Shown here in pieces: positions 38,295 to 47,392 of a stretch of 64,000 bases of DNA. The first letter of the stretch is position 1. Each line of letters opens with the position of its first letter. Both the position numbers and the translations under genes were made by a program. Origin of the DNA: Chlorobium sp. (GTDB lineage Bacteria > Bacteroidota > Chlorobiia > Chlorobiales > Chlorobiaceae); the NCBI GenBank assembly GCA_028282595.1, contig JANQHQ010000027.1, positions 32,520-96,519 of the forward strand. Direction: 5' to 3'. Under the pieces are notes generated by a model. It had not been told where the DNA came from. It did no database searches and saw nothing but the letters and a program-made list of their open reading frames with translations.

Positions 38295-38357
38295 GCCCGG
38301 CGAAGCCCGGGCGTCGTCTCTCGTCACTAAGTCCGGCCAAGCCGGACTTCTTTTATT
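38288..38357 (-). repeat. Palindromic repeat array R2 (reverse orientation), ending as a terminator
   Basis: Two units in reverse orientation, TCACTAAG-CCCGG-loop-GCCCGGGCGTCGTC and TCACTAAGTCCGGCCAAGCCGGACTT. The second unit (stem AAGTCCGGC/GCCGGACTT, 38329-38349) is followed by CTTTTATT, so it should also work as an intrinsic terminator for the upstream gene. The array supplies the upstream gene's stop codon. Confidence 0.82.
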
Positions 38358-38403
38358 AGCGCAAAGGTGGTAAATTGATCCTCCTGCGACAGCGGGAAGC
38401 CCG

Positions 38404-38489
38404 GCCGAAGTGGCGGAACTGGTAGACGCCCAGGACTTAAAATCCTGTGTTCAGCAATGAACGTGCGGGTTCGATCCCCGCCTTCGGCA
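38404..38489 (+). tRNA. tRNA-Leu (anticodon UAA)
   Basis: The acceptor stem GCCGAAG pairs with CTTCGGC, followed by discriminator A. The anticodon stem CAGGA/TCCTG encloses loop CTTAAAA with TAA in the anticodon place. A long variable arm and the T arm GCGGG-TTCGATC-CCCGC follow, as expected for a class II leucine tRNA. The CCA end is not encoded. Confidence 0.97.
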
Positions 38490-38568
38490 CACGATAGCCG
38501 GAAAGCACCGGCCTTCGGTCCGAAGACGCGCCCTCCTGAAGGGCGCACCCGTTTTTATTCTCACCAAG

Positions 38569-39945
38569 ATGCGTAGTTCCATGAGTTCAGAACCCACCAA
38601 AATCCTGCTGAACGAGGACGAGATGCCTCGGCAGTGGTACAACATCCAGGCCGATCTTCCGGCGCCGCTGCCACTTCCTCTCGGCGCGGACGGTAACCCG
38701 ATCAAACCCGAAGACCTCGCACCGGTCTTTCCCATGAACATCATAGAACAGGAGCTGAGCACCGAACGCTGGATCGACATTCCCGAGCCGGTCCTCGACA
38801 TCCTCAGCCTGTGGAGACCCTCTCCGCTCTACCGCGCAAAAAGACTGGAGCAAGCGCTCGACACGCCGGCGAAAATCTATTACAAGAACGAAGGCGTTTC
38901 TCCGGCCGGAAGCCACAAGCCCAACACTGCGGTCGCCCAGGCTTACTACAACAAGGAGTTCGGCATAAAGTACCTGACGACCGAAACCGGAGCCGGGCAG
39001 TGGGGCAGCGCCCTTGCGATGAGCTGCAAACTGATCGGCATAGCGTGCAAGGTCTACATGGTGCGGATCAGTTTCGAGCACAAACCGTTCAGGAAAGTCA
39101 TGATGAACACCTGGGGGGCCGAATGCATACCGAGCCCGAGCGACACGACCGAAGTGGGGCGCAGGATCCTCGCAAAACAGCCCGACACTCCCGGCAGTCT
39201 CGGCATCGCGATCAGCGAAGCCATCGAGGAAGCCGTGCAGCGGGAGGATACGCGGTATTCGCTCGGCAGCGTTCTGAACCACGTGATGCTGCACCAGACG
39301 GTTATCGGGCTGGAAGCACAAAAACAGTTCGCCAAAATCGGCGAGACTCCCGACATCGTCATCGGCTGCGCCGGAGGAGGCTCCAATTTCGCAGGCATCA
39401 GTTTTCCCTATATTCACGATAACATCAACGGCAGCGACATCCGCATCATCGCGACGGAGCCCGAAGCCTGCCCCACCCTGACCCGGGGGCCATACATCTA
39501 CGACTCGGGCGACGTGGCAAAGATGACGCCGCTCTTGGCCATGCACAGTCTGGGCCACGGCTTCATCCCTCCCGCGATTCACGCCGGCGGGCTCCGCTAC
39601 CACGGCATGGCACCCCTGGTGAGCCATGTCCTGGAGCACGGGCTTATCGAGGCGAGCGCTCTTCCGCAGACGGAATGCTACAAGGCGGCACTGCTTTTCG
39701 CGCACTCCGAAGGGTTCATCCCCGCCCCTGAAACGTCGCACGCCATCGCCCAGACCGTCCGCGAAGCGAACCGTGCCCGCGAGGAAGGAAAGGAAAAGGT
39801 CATTCTGATGAACTGGTCGGGGCACGGCCTGATGGATCTTCAGGGCTACGATGCGTTCATGTCGGGAAAACTGGAAGACTACCCCCTGCCGGAAGAGCTG
39901 CTGAAGCAATCCCTCGCGGCGGTAAAGGATCATCCGAAGATCTGA
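38569..39945 (+). CDS. trpB2: Tryptophan synthase beta chain, TrpB2 type
   Basis: A 458-residue PLP enzyme, longer than ordinary TrpB. The start [18 protein letters not shown] is typical of TrpB2; GSHKPNTA carries the PLP lysine and [11 protein letters not shown] the phosphate loop, with [21 protein letters not shown] in the TrpB2-specific region. It would condense indole and serine. TrpB2 usually lacks the TrpA contact surface and may salvage free indole. No trpA is nearby. MSSEPT at 38581 is an alternative start. Confidence 0.92.
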   Translation: MRSSMSSEPTKILLNEDEMPRQWYNIQADLPAPLPLPLGADGNPIKPEDLAPVFPMNIIEQELSTERWIDIPEPVLDILSLWRPSPLYRAKRLEQALDTPAKIYYKNEGVSPAGSHKPNTAVAQAYYNKEFGIKYLTTETGAGQWGSALAMSCKLIGIACKVYMVRISFEHKPFRKVMMNTWGAECIPSPSDTTEVGRRILAKQPDTPGSLGIAISEAIEEAVQREDTRYSLGSVLNHVMLHQTVIGLEAQKQFAKIGETPDIVIGCAGGGSNFAGISFPYIHDNINGSDIRIIATEPEACPTLTRGPYIYDSGDVAKMTPLLAMHSLGHGFIPPAIHAGGLRYHGMAPLVSHVLEHGLIEASALPQTECYKAALLFAHSEGFIPAPETSHAIAQTVREANRAREEGKEKVILMNWSGHGLMDLQGYDAFMSGKLEDYPLPEELLKQSLAAVKDHPKI

Positions 39946-39961
39946 AAGGATGTGAGGAGAA

Positions 39962-39992
39962 AAAAAAGCGGCTGTCCTGCAGCCGCTTTTTT
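39962..39992. terminator. Bidirectional intrinsic terminator between trpB2 and clpC
   Basis: GCGGCTG (39968-39974) and CAGCCGC (39980-39986) enclose a 5-base loop, with an A-run before and TTTTTT after. The two genes converge here, so the structure can terminate both. Confidence 0.92.
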
Positions 39993-39994
39993 CG

Positions 39995-42553
39995 TTACCG
40001 GTTCTTTTCCCCCGTAACCTCTTTGTCGAGAGGCTCCTCCTGCTTGTTCTTTTTCGAGGAGTCCGAGGCCTTGACGAACTTGAGCTGCCGGTTCTTCTCG
40101 TCGAAAGCGATCTTGATCGTGCTCCCCTCGGGGAACCTTCCCTTGAGCATCTCCTCGGCAAGAGGATCCTCGACGAACCGCTGCATGGCTCTCTTCAGCG
40201 GCCTGGCACCGAACTTCTGATCGTAGCCCTTGTCGACAAGGAACTCTTTCGCCTTGTCGTCTACGGCTACCTCGATGCCCATTTCGCGAAGCCGCTTGAA
40301 AAGCTTCGCGGCAATGATATCGATAATCTCGAAGATGTGCTTTTTCTCGAGCTGATGGAACACGATGGTGTCGTCGATCCGGTTCAGAAACTCGGGATTG
40401 AACACACGCTTCAGCGCATCCTCGACGGTCGACTTCATCGACTTGTAGCTGCTTTCGGCCGCGTCGCCCGTAGCGAAACCCATGCCGCTGCCGATGCTCT
40501 TGATGTCCTTCGCGCCGATATTCGACGTCATGATGATGACCGTATTGCGGAAATCGACCTTGCGTCCGAGCCCGTCGGTCAATACACCTTCGTCGAGCAC
40601 CTGCAGAAGGATGTTGAAAACGTCCGGATGCGCTTTTTCGATCTCGTCGATAAGCACCACCGAATAGGGTTTTCTCCGAACCTTTTCCGTGAGCTGACCA
40701 CCCTCTTCATAGCCGACATATCCGGGAGGCGCACCGACAAGCCTGCTTACGGAAAACTTCTCCATGTACTCGCTCATATCGGTACGGATAAGCGCATCCT
40801 CGCTGTCGAACAGGTACCGGGTCAACGCTTTCGCCAGTTCGGTCTTGCCTACCCCTGTCGGGCCGAGGAAAATGAACGATCCGATGGGACGCGACGGGTC
40901 CTTGAGGCCGGCCCGTGTCCGCTGGATGGCTTTCGTGATCTTCTCGATAGCTTCGCCCTGGCCGATAACCTGCTTTTTGAGCTCGCCCTCCATATTGAGC
41001 AGCCTCTTCGACTCCGACTGCGCCACCTTGATCACGGGAATACCCGTCATCATTGCGATAACCGAGGAGATGTCGGCTTCGGTCACGTCGTAGACGGTCT
41101 CGGACGCCTTCTCTTCCCACTCCTGCTTGGCCTGTTCGAGCGATTCGAGAAGATTCTTCTCCTTGTCACGCAGCTTGGCGGCTTCCTCGAAGTTCTGCAT
41201 CCTGACGACACGGTTCTTCTCGGCCTTGATCTCCTCGATCGATTTCTCGAGATCCAGGATGTTCTTCGGTACGTGAATGTTGCTCAGGTGAACGCGCGCG
41301 CCGGCCTCGTCCATCACGTCGATAGCCTTGTCCGGCAGATACCTGTCCGTAATGTACCGCTCGGAAAGCTTGACGGCCTTCTCGATCGCGTCCTCGTCGT
41401 AGCTGACGTGGTGGTGGGCTTCGTACTTGCTCTTTATGTTGTCGAGAATCTGTATCGTCTCGTCGACCGACGTCGGCTCGACCATGATTTTCTGGAACCG
41501 CCGGTCGAGCGCACCGTCCTTTTCGATGTACTGACGGTACTCGTCGAGGGTCGTCGCACCGATGCACTGCAGTTCGCCGCGCGCGAGGGCGGGCTTGAAG
41601 ATATTGCTGGCGTCGAGCGAACCCGAAGCACCACCCGCACCGATAATGGTATGCAGTTCGTCGATGAACAGAATGACGTCGCGCGTGCGCTCGAGCTCGT
41701 TCATCAGAGCCTTCATACGCTCCTCGAACTGGCCGCGGTACTTGGTCCCCGCCACGAGCGCCGCGAGGTCGAGCGCCACTACCCTTTTGTCGTAGAGGAT
41801 CCTCGAAACCTTGCGCTGCACGATTTTCAATGCGAGACCTTCCGCGATCGCGGTCTTTCCCACACCGGGCTCTCCGATAAGGACCGGATTGTTTTTCTTG
41901 CGGCGGCTGAGCACCTGCGCGACACGCTCGATCTCCTTTTCACGGCCGATGATGGGATCGAGCTTGTCCTCCAGCGCAAGCCTGGTGATATCCCTGCCGA
42001 AATTGTCCAGCACGGGGGTTTTGGTCCGCTCCCCCCGTTTCGGGTCCTGTTTTTTCTGCACTCTCTCGGGACCGGAAGAGAACGCACCTTCCAGCGAAGG
42101 ATCTCCCGACTCCCCCTTGCCGCTGGTTATCGTCATCAGCTCGTCCCTCACGGAGTCGTAGGTGACGCCGAACTGTTCGAGTATCTGCGCGGCGACATTG
42201 TCCTCCCCCTTGAGGATCGACAGCAGGAGATGCTCCGTACCGATAATGTTCGACTTGCAGATTTTCGCCTCCAGATAGGTTATCTTGAGAACCTTCTCCG
42301 CCTGCTTCGTCAGCGGAACGTTCCCCATCTGCGCGGCCGCGACTTTCTGATGCGTGCTCTCCTCGATCCTCTGCTTGAGCTTGTAGAGATCTATATTCAG
42401 ATTTTTGAGAATCCTCGCGGCTATGCCCTCTCCTTCCTTGATCAGGCCCAACAGAAGATGCTCGGTTCCTATATAGTCATGACCCAGCCTGAGAGCCTCT
42501 TCCCTGCTGTGACGGATGACATCCTGCACTCTATTTGAAAAATTTCCATCCAT
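39995..42553 (-). CDS. clpC: ATP-dependent Clp protease ATP-binding subunit ClpC
   Basis: An 852-residue HSP100 unfoldase. Two N-terminal Clp_N repeats ([19 protein letters not shown] and a second [18 protein letters not shown]) precede AAA1 ([15 protein letters not shown]), a UVR-type middle segment ([19 protein letters not shown]) and AAA2 ([14 protein letters not shown]). The UVR motif separates ClpC from ClpA/ClpB. It feeds substrates to ClpP. ATG at 42553 (MDGNFSNRV) is the family start. A strong promoter-like pair lies about 90 bases upstream. Confidence 0.96.
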   Translation of the reverse strand: MDGNFSNRVQDVIRHSREEALRLGHDYIGTEHLLLGLIKEGEGIAARILKNLNIDLYKLKQRIEESTHQKVAAAQMGNVPLTKQAEKVLKITYLEAKICKSNIIGTEHLLLSILKGEDNVAAQILEQFGVTYDSVRDELMTITSGKGESGDPSLEGAFSSGPERVQKKQDPKRGERTKTPVLDNFGRDITRLALEDKLDPIIGREKEIERVAQVLSRRKKNNPVLIGEPGVGKTAIAEGLALKIVQRKVSRILYDKRVVALDLAALVAGTKYRGQFEERMKALMNELERTRDVILFIDELHTIIGAGGASGSLDASNIFKPALARGELQCIGATTLDEYRQYIEKDGALDRRFQKIMVEPTSVDETIQILDNIKSKYEAHHHVSYDEDAIEKAVKLSERYITDRYLPDKAIDVMDEAGARVHLSNIHVPKNILDLEKSIEEIKAEKNRVVRMQNFEEAAKLRDKEKNLLESLEQAKQEWEEKASETVYDVTEADISSVIAMMTGIPVIKVAQSESKRLLNMEGELKKQVIGQGEAIEKITKAIQRTRAGLKDPSRPIGSFIFLGPTGVGKTELAKALTRYLFDSEDALIRTDMSEYMEKFSVSRLVGAPPGYVGYEEGGQLTEKVRRKPYSVVLIDEIEKAHPDVFNILLQVLDEGVLTDGLGRKVDFRNTVIIMTSNIGAKDIKSIGSGMGFATGDAAESSYKSMKSTVEDALKRVFNPEFLNRIDDTIVFHQLEKKHIFEIIDIIAAKLFKRLREMGIEVAVDDKAKEFLVDKGYDQKFGARPLKRAMQRFVEDPLAEEMLKGRFPEGSTIKIAFDEKNRQLKFVKASDSSKKNKQEEPLDKEVTGEKNR

Positions 42554-42638
42554 TCTGTCGCTGAATATGTAAGTTTTTATAGAAAAACACGTTCCACTCC
42601 ATGGCACACCGGCTCGGAAACTCCTTGCATTTTACACA

Positions 42639-42667
42639 AGTATAGAAAGATAGCCGTTCAAAAACAA
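42639..42667 (-). promoter_or_regulatory. clpC: Sigma70-like promoter of clpC
   Basis: On the minus strand TTGTTT (42667-42662) and TATACT (42644-42639) are 17 bases apart, upstream of the clpC start. No CIRCE-type inverted repeat or CtsR-like heptamer was seen around it. Confidence 0.55.
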
Positions 42668-42928
42668 TTACCTTTAAGCAAACCGAAATGCCTGTCTAAA
42701 GGTTTCTATCCGGAAATCCCGGGGACGCGGTAACCGTGTACGGGATCTTCGATGTGCCGGATCGTTTCTTTTCCCCGCCGAAGGTTTCGACGGAGCCTCC
42801 GGTGAATCCGGAACGACCCCTACAGGATTTGACGCCGGAACGCCCGATTTCTTTCGTTCCCTCCGGTTGCAGGCATGCGGAATCCCCCGGATTGACCTGG
42901 GGAATCGGGTTTCGGGGTCAGAAGAGTA

Positions 42929-43198
42929 GTGACCAGTGACGGCGCGTCGGCTTCGCCGAGCGCTTGGTGACGACGCCCGATTGGTATTGGGGTTAGTTGT
43001 TGGCAAATTGCAGGAGGATGTCGGGGAATTGCTGAACTGTAGGGGCAGCCCCCTGTGGCTGCCCGAACTGGTGTTGGTTATCGACACCGACGGTGACGCC
43101 CGGGCGCTGTCTCTAAGCTCGGCGAAGCCAGAGCGCCGTTACTAAGCCTGACTGTGTCAGGCGTCGTCACCAAGTCCGGCAACGCCGGACGACGTCAC
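42929..43198. repeat. Composite palindromic element R3
   Basis: A forward array (42929 to about 42995, units GTGAC-GGCG...GCGC-TTGGTGAC and GACGCCCG...GGGGTTAG) is followed by a central segment and then a reverse array (about 43095-43198, units ending GGCGTCGTCAC and GGACGACGTCAC). The centre contains a strong hairpin GGGGCAGCCCCC...GGCTGCCC within a ~50-bp stretch that recurs in the element at 50.0-50.4 kb. No gene is visible. Confidence 0.8.
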
Positions 43199-43224
43199 TA
43201 TATCACTCGTCACTGCACGACAGC

Positions 43225-43440
43225 GCTTTCCGATACCGATAGCGACGGCGAAGCCCGGGAGATTAAGTCAAAAGTAAAGAGCGTTGGGGCGGTCGGAGAT
43301 CGGGGGCGGGTTTCGGGGTCGAAAGGAGTTGCGATAATGTTCGATTTCGATTCCGATTCCGACACCGACGGCGAACTCCGAAAGAAGATAACAATCGGAA
43401 ATCGGGGGCGGGATCGGGTTTCGGAGTCGAATGTATTTCA
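43225..43440. repeat. Degenerate tandem module CCGATNCCGAN..GACGGCGA (two copies)
   Basis: Two imperfect copies (about 43230-43325 and 43337-43440) each run from CCGAT-type hexamers through GACGGCGA to GGAAATCGGGGGCGGG or GGAGATCGGGGGCGGG and a TCGAAAG or TCGAATG end. A third copy lies at about 50147-50227. The space from 42554 to 43476 holds only the clpC promoter, element R3 and these copies; the Asp/Ser-rich frame across them is repeat-driven and not a gene. Confidence 0.6.
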
Positions 43441-43476
43441 ATACAGTAACACGCCCCGACAAATGGGGTAATAAGA

Positions 43477-43947
43477 ATGGACACAACACACATCTTCATC
43501 GACGACGAAAATCCCGCGCACCGCGAACTGTCCATCTACAGGACAGGGGAAATCAACCTCGTCCGGCTTACCGACACGGAGTACGCCACCTACGGAACGC
43601 TCAGCCTTTCAGCTCACGACCACACCGCCCTTTTTCATTTCGACATCGTCGAGTCCCTCAACCGGCTGCCGTTCATTTCCGAAACGGGGCACGGCCTCGA
43701 CAGCTGGGACGAGGCGTTCCTGCATCACGGCAACATAGAAGGAATGCTCGCGATACTTGAAATCTGCCGCAACGCCGTCGATCCGGAAAAAGAGGAGAAC
43801 GCGCTCCTCGGATGGCACGACACGCCTGTCGCCGCGGCCTACTGGCGCCGGATCGACGCGAAAAGCTTTCTTCGCTTTCTTTCCGAATTGAACGCCTTCG
43901 CCGAAAACGCGCTGAAGGAACGATACGACCTGGAGTTCATTCTGTAG
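43477..43947 (+). CDS. Hypothetical protein, 156 aa
   Basis: An acidic, soluble, 156-residue protein (MDTTHIFIDDENPAHREL) with no signal peptide or membrane segment and no motif I recognise. LGWHDTPVAAAYWRRID near residue 115 is a distinctive aromatic-rich block. Codon use matches the core genome and GGGG lies about 10 bases before the ATG. Its 3' end overlaps the convergent ATPase gene by 11 bases. Function not assigned. Confidence 0.7.
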   Translation: MDTTHIFIDDENPAHRELSIYRTGEINLVRLTDTEYATYGTLSLSAHDHTALFHFDIVESLNRLPFISETGHGLDSWDEAFLHHGNIEGMLAILEICRNAVDPEKEENALLGWHDTPVAAAYWRRIDAKSFLRFLSELNAFAENALKERYDLEFIL

Positions 43948-44506
43948 CGCCCGACCGCCTTGTCGCACAGGATCGGGCTATCGATTCGAGAAAATCGGCT
44001 CTTTGGCCGACCTCTCCCGGAGGAACCTCGTACAGTCTGAAGCCGAGACGGGCATACTCGCTGTGCAGCGAACGGAAGATCGTGATCGACTCCTCGTAGG
44101 TCTGGGGCCGTTCGGCATCCTGAATGAAAATCTCCCGCCACGGAGGCAGGATGAAAACATCCCTGCAATACCGGCAGGTCGCCAGTTGCGCGAGATAATT
44201 TGCGGGCACATCGAGACCCCCGTTGCGCAGATAGCCGAAAATGTCGGGCAGGCCGCAGTCAAAAAAACAGACCCCCGCCTCTTCCGCGGATCGTTCGTGC
44301 TGTTCGAGCATGGCGTCCATGGCAAGATCGGCGAATGCACGAAGGTTTTCCCAGGGAAGAACGCCGTTCTCCTTTGCGGTCTCTTCCCTGATAAGGCGTC
44401 GCGAAACCTCCTCGTAACAGCGGTAACCGCGCCTCTTCAGTTCGCCGAGCAGCGTGCTCTTGCCACTCCCCGGACCTCCGGTGATGATATAGCGCTCAGA
44501 ATGCAT
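43937..44506 (-). CDS. AAA_28-type P-loop ATPase/kinase
   Basis: A 189-residue protein with the P-loop IITGGPGSGKSTLL at the N-terminus, EEVSRRLIREE next and CFFDCGLPDIFGYL as the Walker-B-like segment. This pattern matches the small AAA_28 ATPases related to the NadR kinase domain and Ttd14. The substrate is unknown. It may share a transcript with the outer-membrane protein gene upstream (gap about 20 bases). Confidence 0.8.
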   Translation of the reverse strand: MHSERYIITGGPGSGKSTLLGELKRRGYRCYEEVSRRLIREETAKENGVLPWENLRAFADLAMDAMLEQHERSAEEAGVCFFDCGLPDIFGYLRNGGLDVPANYLAQLATCRYCRDVFILPPWREIFIQDAERPQTYEESITIFRSLHSEYARLGFRLYEVPPGEVGQRADFLESIARSCATRRSGATE

Positions 44507-44528
44507 GCGGGGAAACCGGGCGACAGGG

Positions 44529-45308
44529 TTAAAATCTTGCCGTCACGCCGACGAGGAACGCCGTATCGGCCTCGGCGTCGGTCAGCCCCCATCTGATTCC
44601 GGCATCGAGGAACAGCTCTTCCGTCGCCGAATAGATGAGACCGCCGATCAGAAATACTGGATCCTCTTCGGCCCTCTTTTCAGGATTGGTCTCCACCCCG
44701 ATATTTCCCACAGCCGTAATATCCGCCGTGACATTGATCTCGCCGGCAAAGGACGCGTGCCAGATATCGTTGTGCAGAAGGCGATCGTCCGCCTCCGCGC
44801 CATACTCGTTACGCCTGTACCCGACATTGAGATGCAACCCGCCGAGCACGCCTTTCTTCGAGACCAGAAGCGCCGTTTCGCCCGATACCTCCCCGTTGCC
44901 GAGCCCCTTACCGTCATCGCCGGTGGGAAGGCTCACCCCGGGCATCAGGGCGATACTCAGACCGCGCTCTCCGTAGTCGAGGAAACGCCACTTCACCCCC
45001 AGCAGGAGATCGCCCGGGCCGTCTTCATCGCCGGACGCCGCACCGCCCCCCTCGACCTCGTAACGGTTCCAGGGCAATTCCACGATAAGATCGACATTGT
45101 CGACGACGCCGTAGGACAGCACGGCGACAGCCTCGACGGCCGTTTCCCTGAAATCGCCCTCTTCCTCTTCGACGAATTCACCGTAGAGTTCGAGCTGGAA
45201 ACGGCCGGCCCCCCGGGTTCCTGCCTCTTCGGTCTCCAGAGGATGCAGTGCGAATACAGGCTGCGAAAGGAGCAGCGCTCCCAACAGGATACATGTTTTC
45301 CTGACCAT
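44529..45308 (-). CDS. Outer-membrane beta-barrel protein, MetA-pathway/phenol-degradation-like family
   Basis: A 259-residue exported protein. MVRKTCILLGALLLSQPVFA is a clear signal peptide, then alternating-pattern strands ending in aromatic F (VGVTARF), as in outer-membrane barrels. Segments such as GVVDNVDLIVELPW, GDLLLGVKWRFL and LMPGVSLPTGDD match PF13557-like putative transporters. ATG 45308 is chosen because it begins the signal peptide. Substrate unknown. Confidence 0.78.
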   Translation of the reverse strand: MVRKTCILLGALLLSQPVFALHPLETEEAGTRGAGRFQLELYGEFVEEEEGDFRETAVEAVAVLSYGVVDNVDLIVELPWNRYEVEGGGAASGDEDGPGDLLLGVKWRFLDYGERGLSIALMPGVSLPTGDDGKGLGNGEVSGETALLVSKKGVLGGLHLNVGYRRNEYGAEADDRLLHNDIWHASFAGEINVTADITAVGNIGVETNPEKRAEEDPVFLIGGLIYSATEELFLDAGIRWGLTDAEADTAFLVGVTARF

Positions 45309-45367
45309 GGCACTCCATAGCGTTAAGAAATCTCCAGCGCTACTATATAACGAAAAGCCGTTCGAGG

Positions 45368-46225
45368 TCAAATCTTTTCAGGGGGGGAACCGGTCCCGGA
45401 TGCTTCGGGGAGCCGCAGGGGGTCGGGCACCTTGAAACGATATCCGAGCACCCTCTCCAGTTTCGAGCTGTCGATGATCTTGAACGGAGTCCCGCCGCTC
45501 TTCGCAGCAGTCGGAGGAAGCCCCAGACCGGACCGTTCCGCGGCTCTCGCGTAATACTCTCCCCTGGAAGGACGACCCGGAGAGCAAGCGTTGAACACCT
45601 CGCCCCAGGCCTGCTGCCGGATCACTTCGGCGATAACGCGAACACAGTCGTCCCGGTGGATAAGATTGACCGGCTGAGCGGCGTCGGCGATCGACGGCAT
45701 CCTGGCGAGAAACCTCGACGGGTCACGGTCGTAACCGATCAGTCCGCAGAACCGCAGAACGGTCGCCGCAACCGTTTTCTCCGAGCGCAGCATGCTCTCC
45801 ACGCTGAGCAGCGCCCTGCCGGGCATGGATTCCGGCTCGACAGCGTCTTCTTCCTTCACCGGCCGGTTCAGGGGGGGATAGACCGAGGTGGAGCTCACCA
45901 GCAGCACCTTTTTGACCGGAGAACGATGTATCGCACGGAGCAACGATGCGAACTGGGTCCGGTGATAGTCGACGATATCCTCCCGGCGTTCCGGCGGGAT
46001 ATCGATCACGAGAATGTCGCTCTGGAGGAACCCTGAAACGTCGTCTCCCGAAAGCTCGGGTTCCAGGGATATCCTGAACGGCACGATACCGGCATCCTTC
46101 AGCGCTCCGAACCGTTCCGTTCTCGTGGTTGAACCCTTGACCGGAAAACCCTGCTCCGAAAGGAAGGCTCCGAGCGGCAAGCCGAGCCAGCCGCAGCCGA
46201 GTATGCCGATACGTTCACCGGTCAT
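45368..46225 (-). CDS. NAD(P)-dependent epimerase/dehydratase-like SDR (YeeZ-like)
   Basis: A 285-residue atypical SDR. RIGILGCGWLGLPLGAFLSEQG is the dinucleotide site; VLLVSSTSVYPPLNRPVKEED carries the family's SSTSVY. It resembles YeeZ-like proteins of unknown substrate, which lack the full YxxxK of classical SDRs. ATG 46225 overlaps the upstream membrane-protein stop as ATGA, indicating coupling. Confidence 0.82.
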   Translation of the reverse strand: MTGERIGILGCGWLGLPLGAFLSEQGFPVKGSTTRTERFGALKDAGIVPFRISLEPELSGDDVSGFLQSDILVIDIPPERREDIVDYHRTQFASLLRAIHRSPVKKVLLVSSTSVYPPLNRPVKEEDAVEPESMPGRALLSVESMLRSEKTVAATVLRFCGLIGYDRDPSRFLARMPSIADAAQPVNLIHRDDCVRVIAEVIRQQAWGEVFNACSPGRPSRGEYYARAAERSGLGLPPTAAKSGGTPFKIIDSSKLERVLGYRFKVPDPLRLPEASGTGSPPEKI

Positions 46226-46896
46226 TTCCGTACCCCTCTTGCTTTGGCGAATCTCCTGTCGAGGCTCAGGCACGCCGCGATCAGGGCGACCGCGGCGTTC
46301 AGTTCGAACATCTCCTCGAGCATGAAGAGAAACTCTCCGTCGAACTCGTCCAGATCGACTATCTGCGAAACGAGAACCAGGATGACGCTTGCGATGACGA
46401 GAATGAAGAAATCGGCCCGCTCACTCGAGACGATCCTCCCGTAGATCCTTCTCCCGTTGCGGAAGAGATACACCGCAAGCCAAACCACACCGACCACGAG
46501 CAGCGGATAGACGATGACGCCGTGCGAACGCGACAGGTCCTTGACGTTCTTGTATGTCACGTAGAAGAGATCGTGAGCACCGTCAAGCTTGTATTTACCC
46601 AGTTGCGGCATCTCGATATGCAGCAGGCGCTCTCCGAAACTCAGCTCCTCCATAGCCCCCAGAAACCCGCAGCAGGCTATAAAGAGCAGATACTTTCTCT
46701 CCCCCGGATTCTCGAACGCGTAAACCAGACCGAGAAGAAACGCAAAGATCGACAGCAGTACCGTCAGGTTCTCGACAAGACTGTCCTCCTGCAGAAAATA
46801 ACCGTGCGTATGAGGAAACAGAAGAAAAACACAGGCGGCGACAGTGATATTTGCCGCGAAAAACACCGAAAAACCCTTGACATAGCGGTAGTTCAT
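46222..46896 (-). CDS. Integral membrane protein of unknown function
   Basis: A 224-residue protein with about six hydrophobic segments (for example FFAANITVAACVFLLF, YPLLVVGVVWLAVYLF and FFILVIASVILVLVSQIV). The loop FLGAMEELSFGERLLHIEMP and the acidic DLDEFDGEFLFMLEEMFELNAA are distinctive; a two-Glu arrangement in membrane helices hints at metal binding but this is speculation. ATG 46896 (MNYRYVKG) is preferred. It lies 10 bases after the cytochrome gene and is coupled to the SDR gene. Confidence 0.72.
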   Translation of the reverse strand: MNYRYVKGFSVFFAANITVAACVFLLFPHTHGYFLQEDSLVENLTVLLSIFAFLLGLVYAFENPGERKYLLFIACCGFLGAMEELSFGERLLHIEMPQLGKYKLDGAHDLFYVTYKNVKDLSRSHGVIVYPLLVVGVVWLAVYLFRNGRRIYGRIVSSERADFFILVIASVILVLVSQIVDLDEFDGEFLFMLEEMFELNAAVALIAACLSLDRRFAKARGVRK

Positions 46897-46906
46897 CACT
46901 GCGCCG

Positions 46907-47245
46907 TCACTCCCCCTCCACTGCATTCGCACCCAGGGATTCCACATAGAGTTTGAGAGAACGCAGCTCCCTGGAATCCTCAGCAAGCGGACTGCCCTCG
47001 AGCGGCCCCGCTATGCAGGCGTTGATAACCGATACCAGTTGTGGGTTGCGGGCCGCGTCGACGAGTCCGTCGCCTCCGGGGTGGCACGCCTCGCAGCTCA
47101 GCAGGTTGGAGGAACCCGCCAGCATCGGATCGTTGAACAGTTTCTCCCCCTCAGCGGCCGAAGGACCGTCGGCTTCGGGCGTGCACGCTCCCAGTGCAAG
47201 CACCGTTGAAAACAGCGGGATCGAAGCGGACGTTCTCTTTTTCAT
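46907..47245 (-). CDS. c-type cytochrome lipoprotein
   Basis: A 112-residue exported protein. The signal peptide ends in a lipobox (LALGAC), then the heme motif CEACH at about residues 51-55. The end NACIAGPLEGSPLAEDSRELRSLKLYVESL matches class-I cytochromes in which DSxEM supplies the distal Met; here that position is Leu, so the sixth ligand is unclear. It probably carries electrons at the periplasmic side. Next genes in the operon are a membrane protein and an SDR. Confidence 0.82.
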   Translation of the reverse strand: MKKRTSASIPLFSTVLALGACTPEADGPSAAEGEKLFNDPMLAGSSNLLSCEACHPGGDGLVDAARNPQLVSVINACIAGPLEGSPLAEDSRELRSLKLYVESLGANAVEGE

Positions 47246-47392
47246 TGCATCTCCCGATTCGGACTTTGCGGAGCAGCCGGGCGTTCGCTCTTCGAGCGAT
47301 CATGAACCGGACCTTCTCCGGAATATAGCAAAAACCGGCCACGCCGGTTCAGCGTAAAAAAAACAAAAAAACCTTTGCGTTTCCCGACGCTC

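Noticed and set aside
40337..42538. A 733-codon open frame on the plus strand opposite clpC
   Set aside because: It is antiparallel to a fully conserved ClpC, its protein has no recognisable motif, and such shadows are common in GC-rich DNA. Similar long frames opposite the glycosyltransferases, cysNC and guaA were dropped for the same reason.
43154..43471. Frame with repeated Asp-Ser-Asp residues (105 codons) resembling a Ca-binding or low-complexity protein
   Set aside because: It is produced by the repeated CCGATTCCGAC DNA module, has no ribosome site and no conserved domain.
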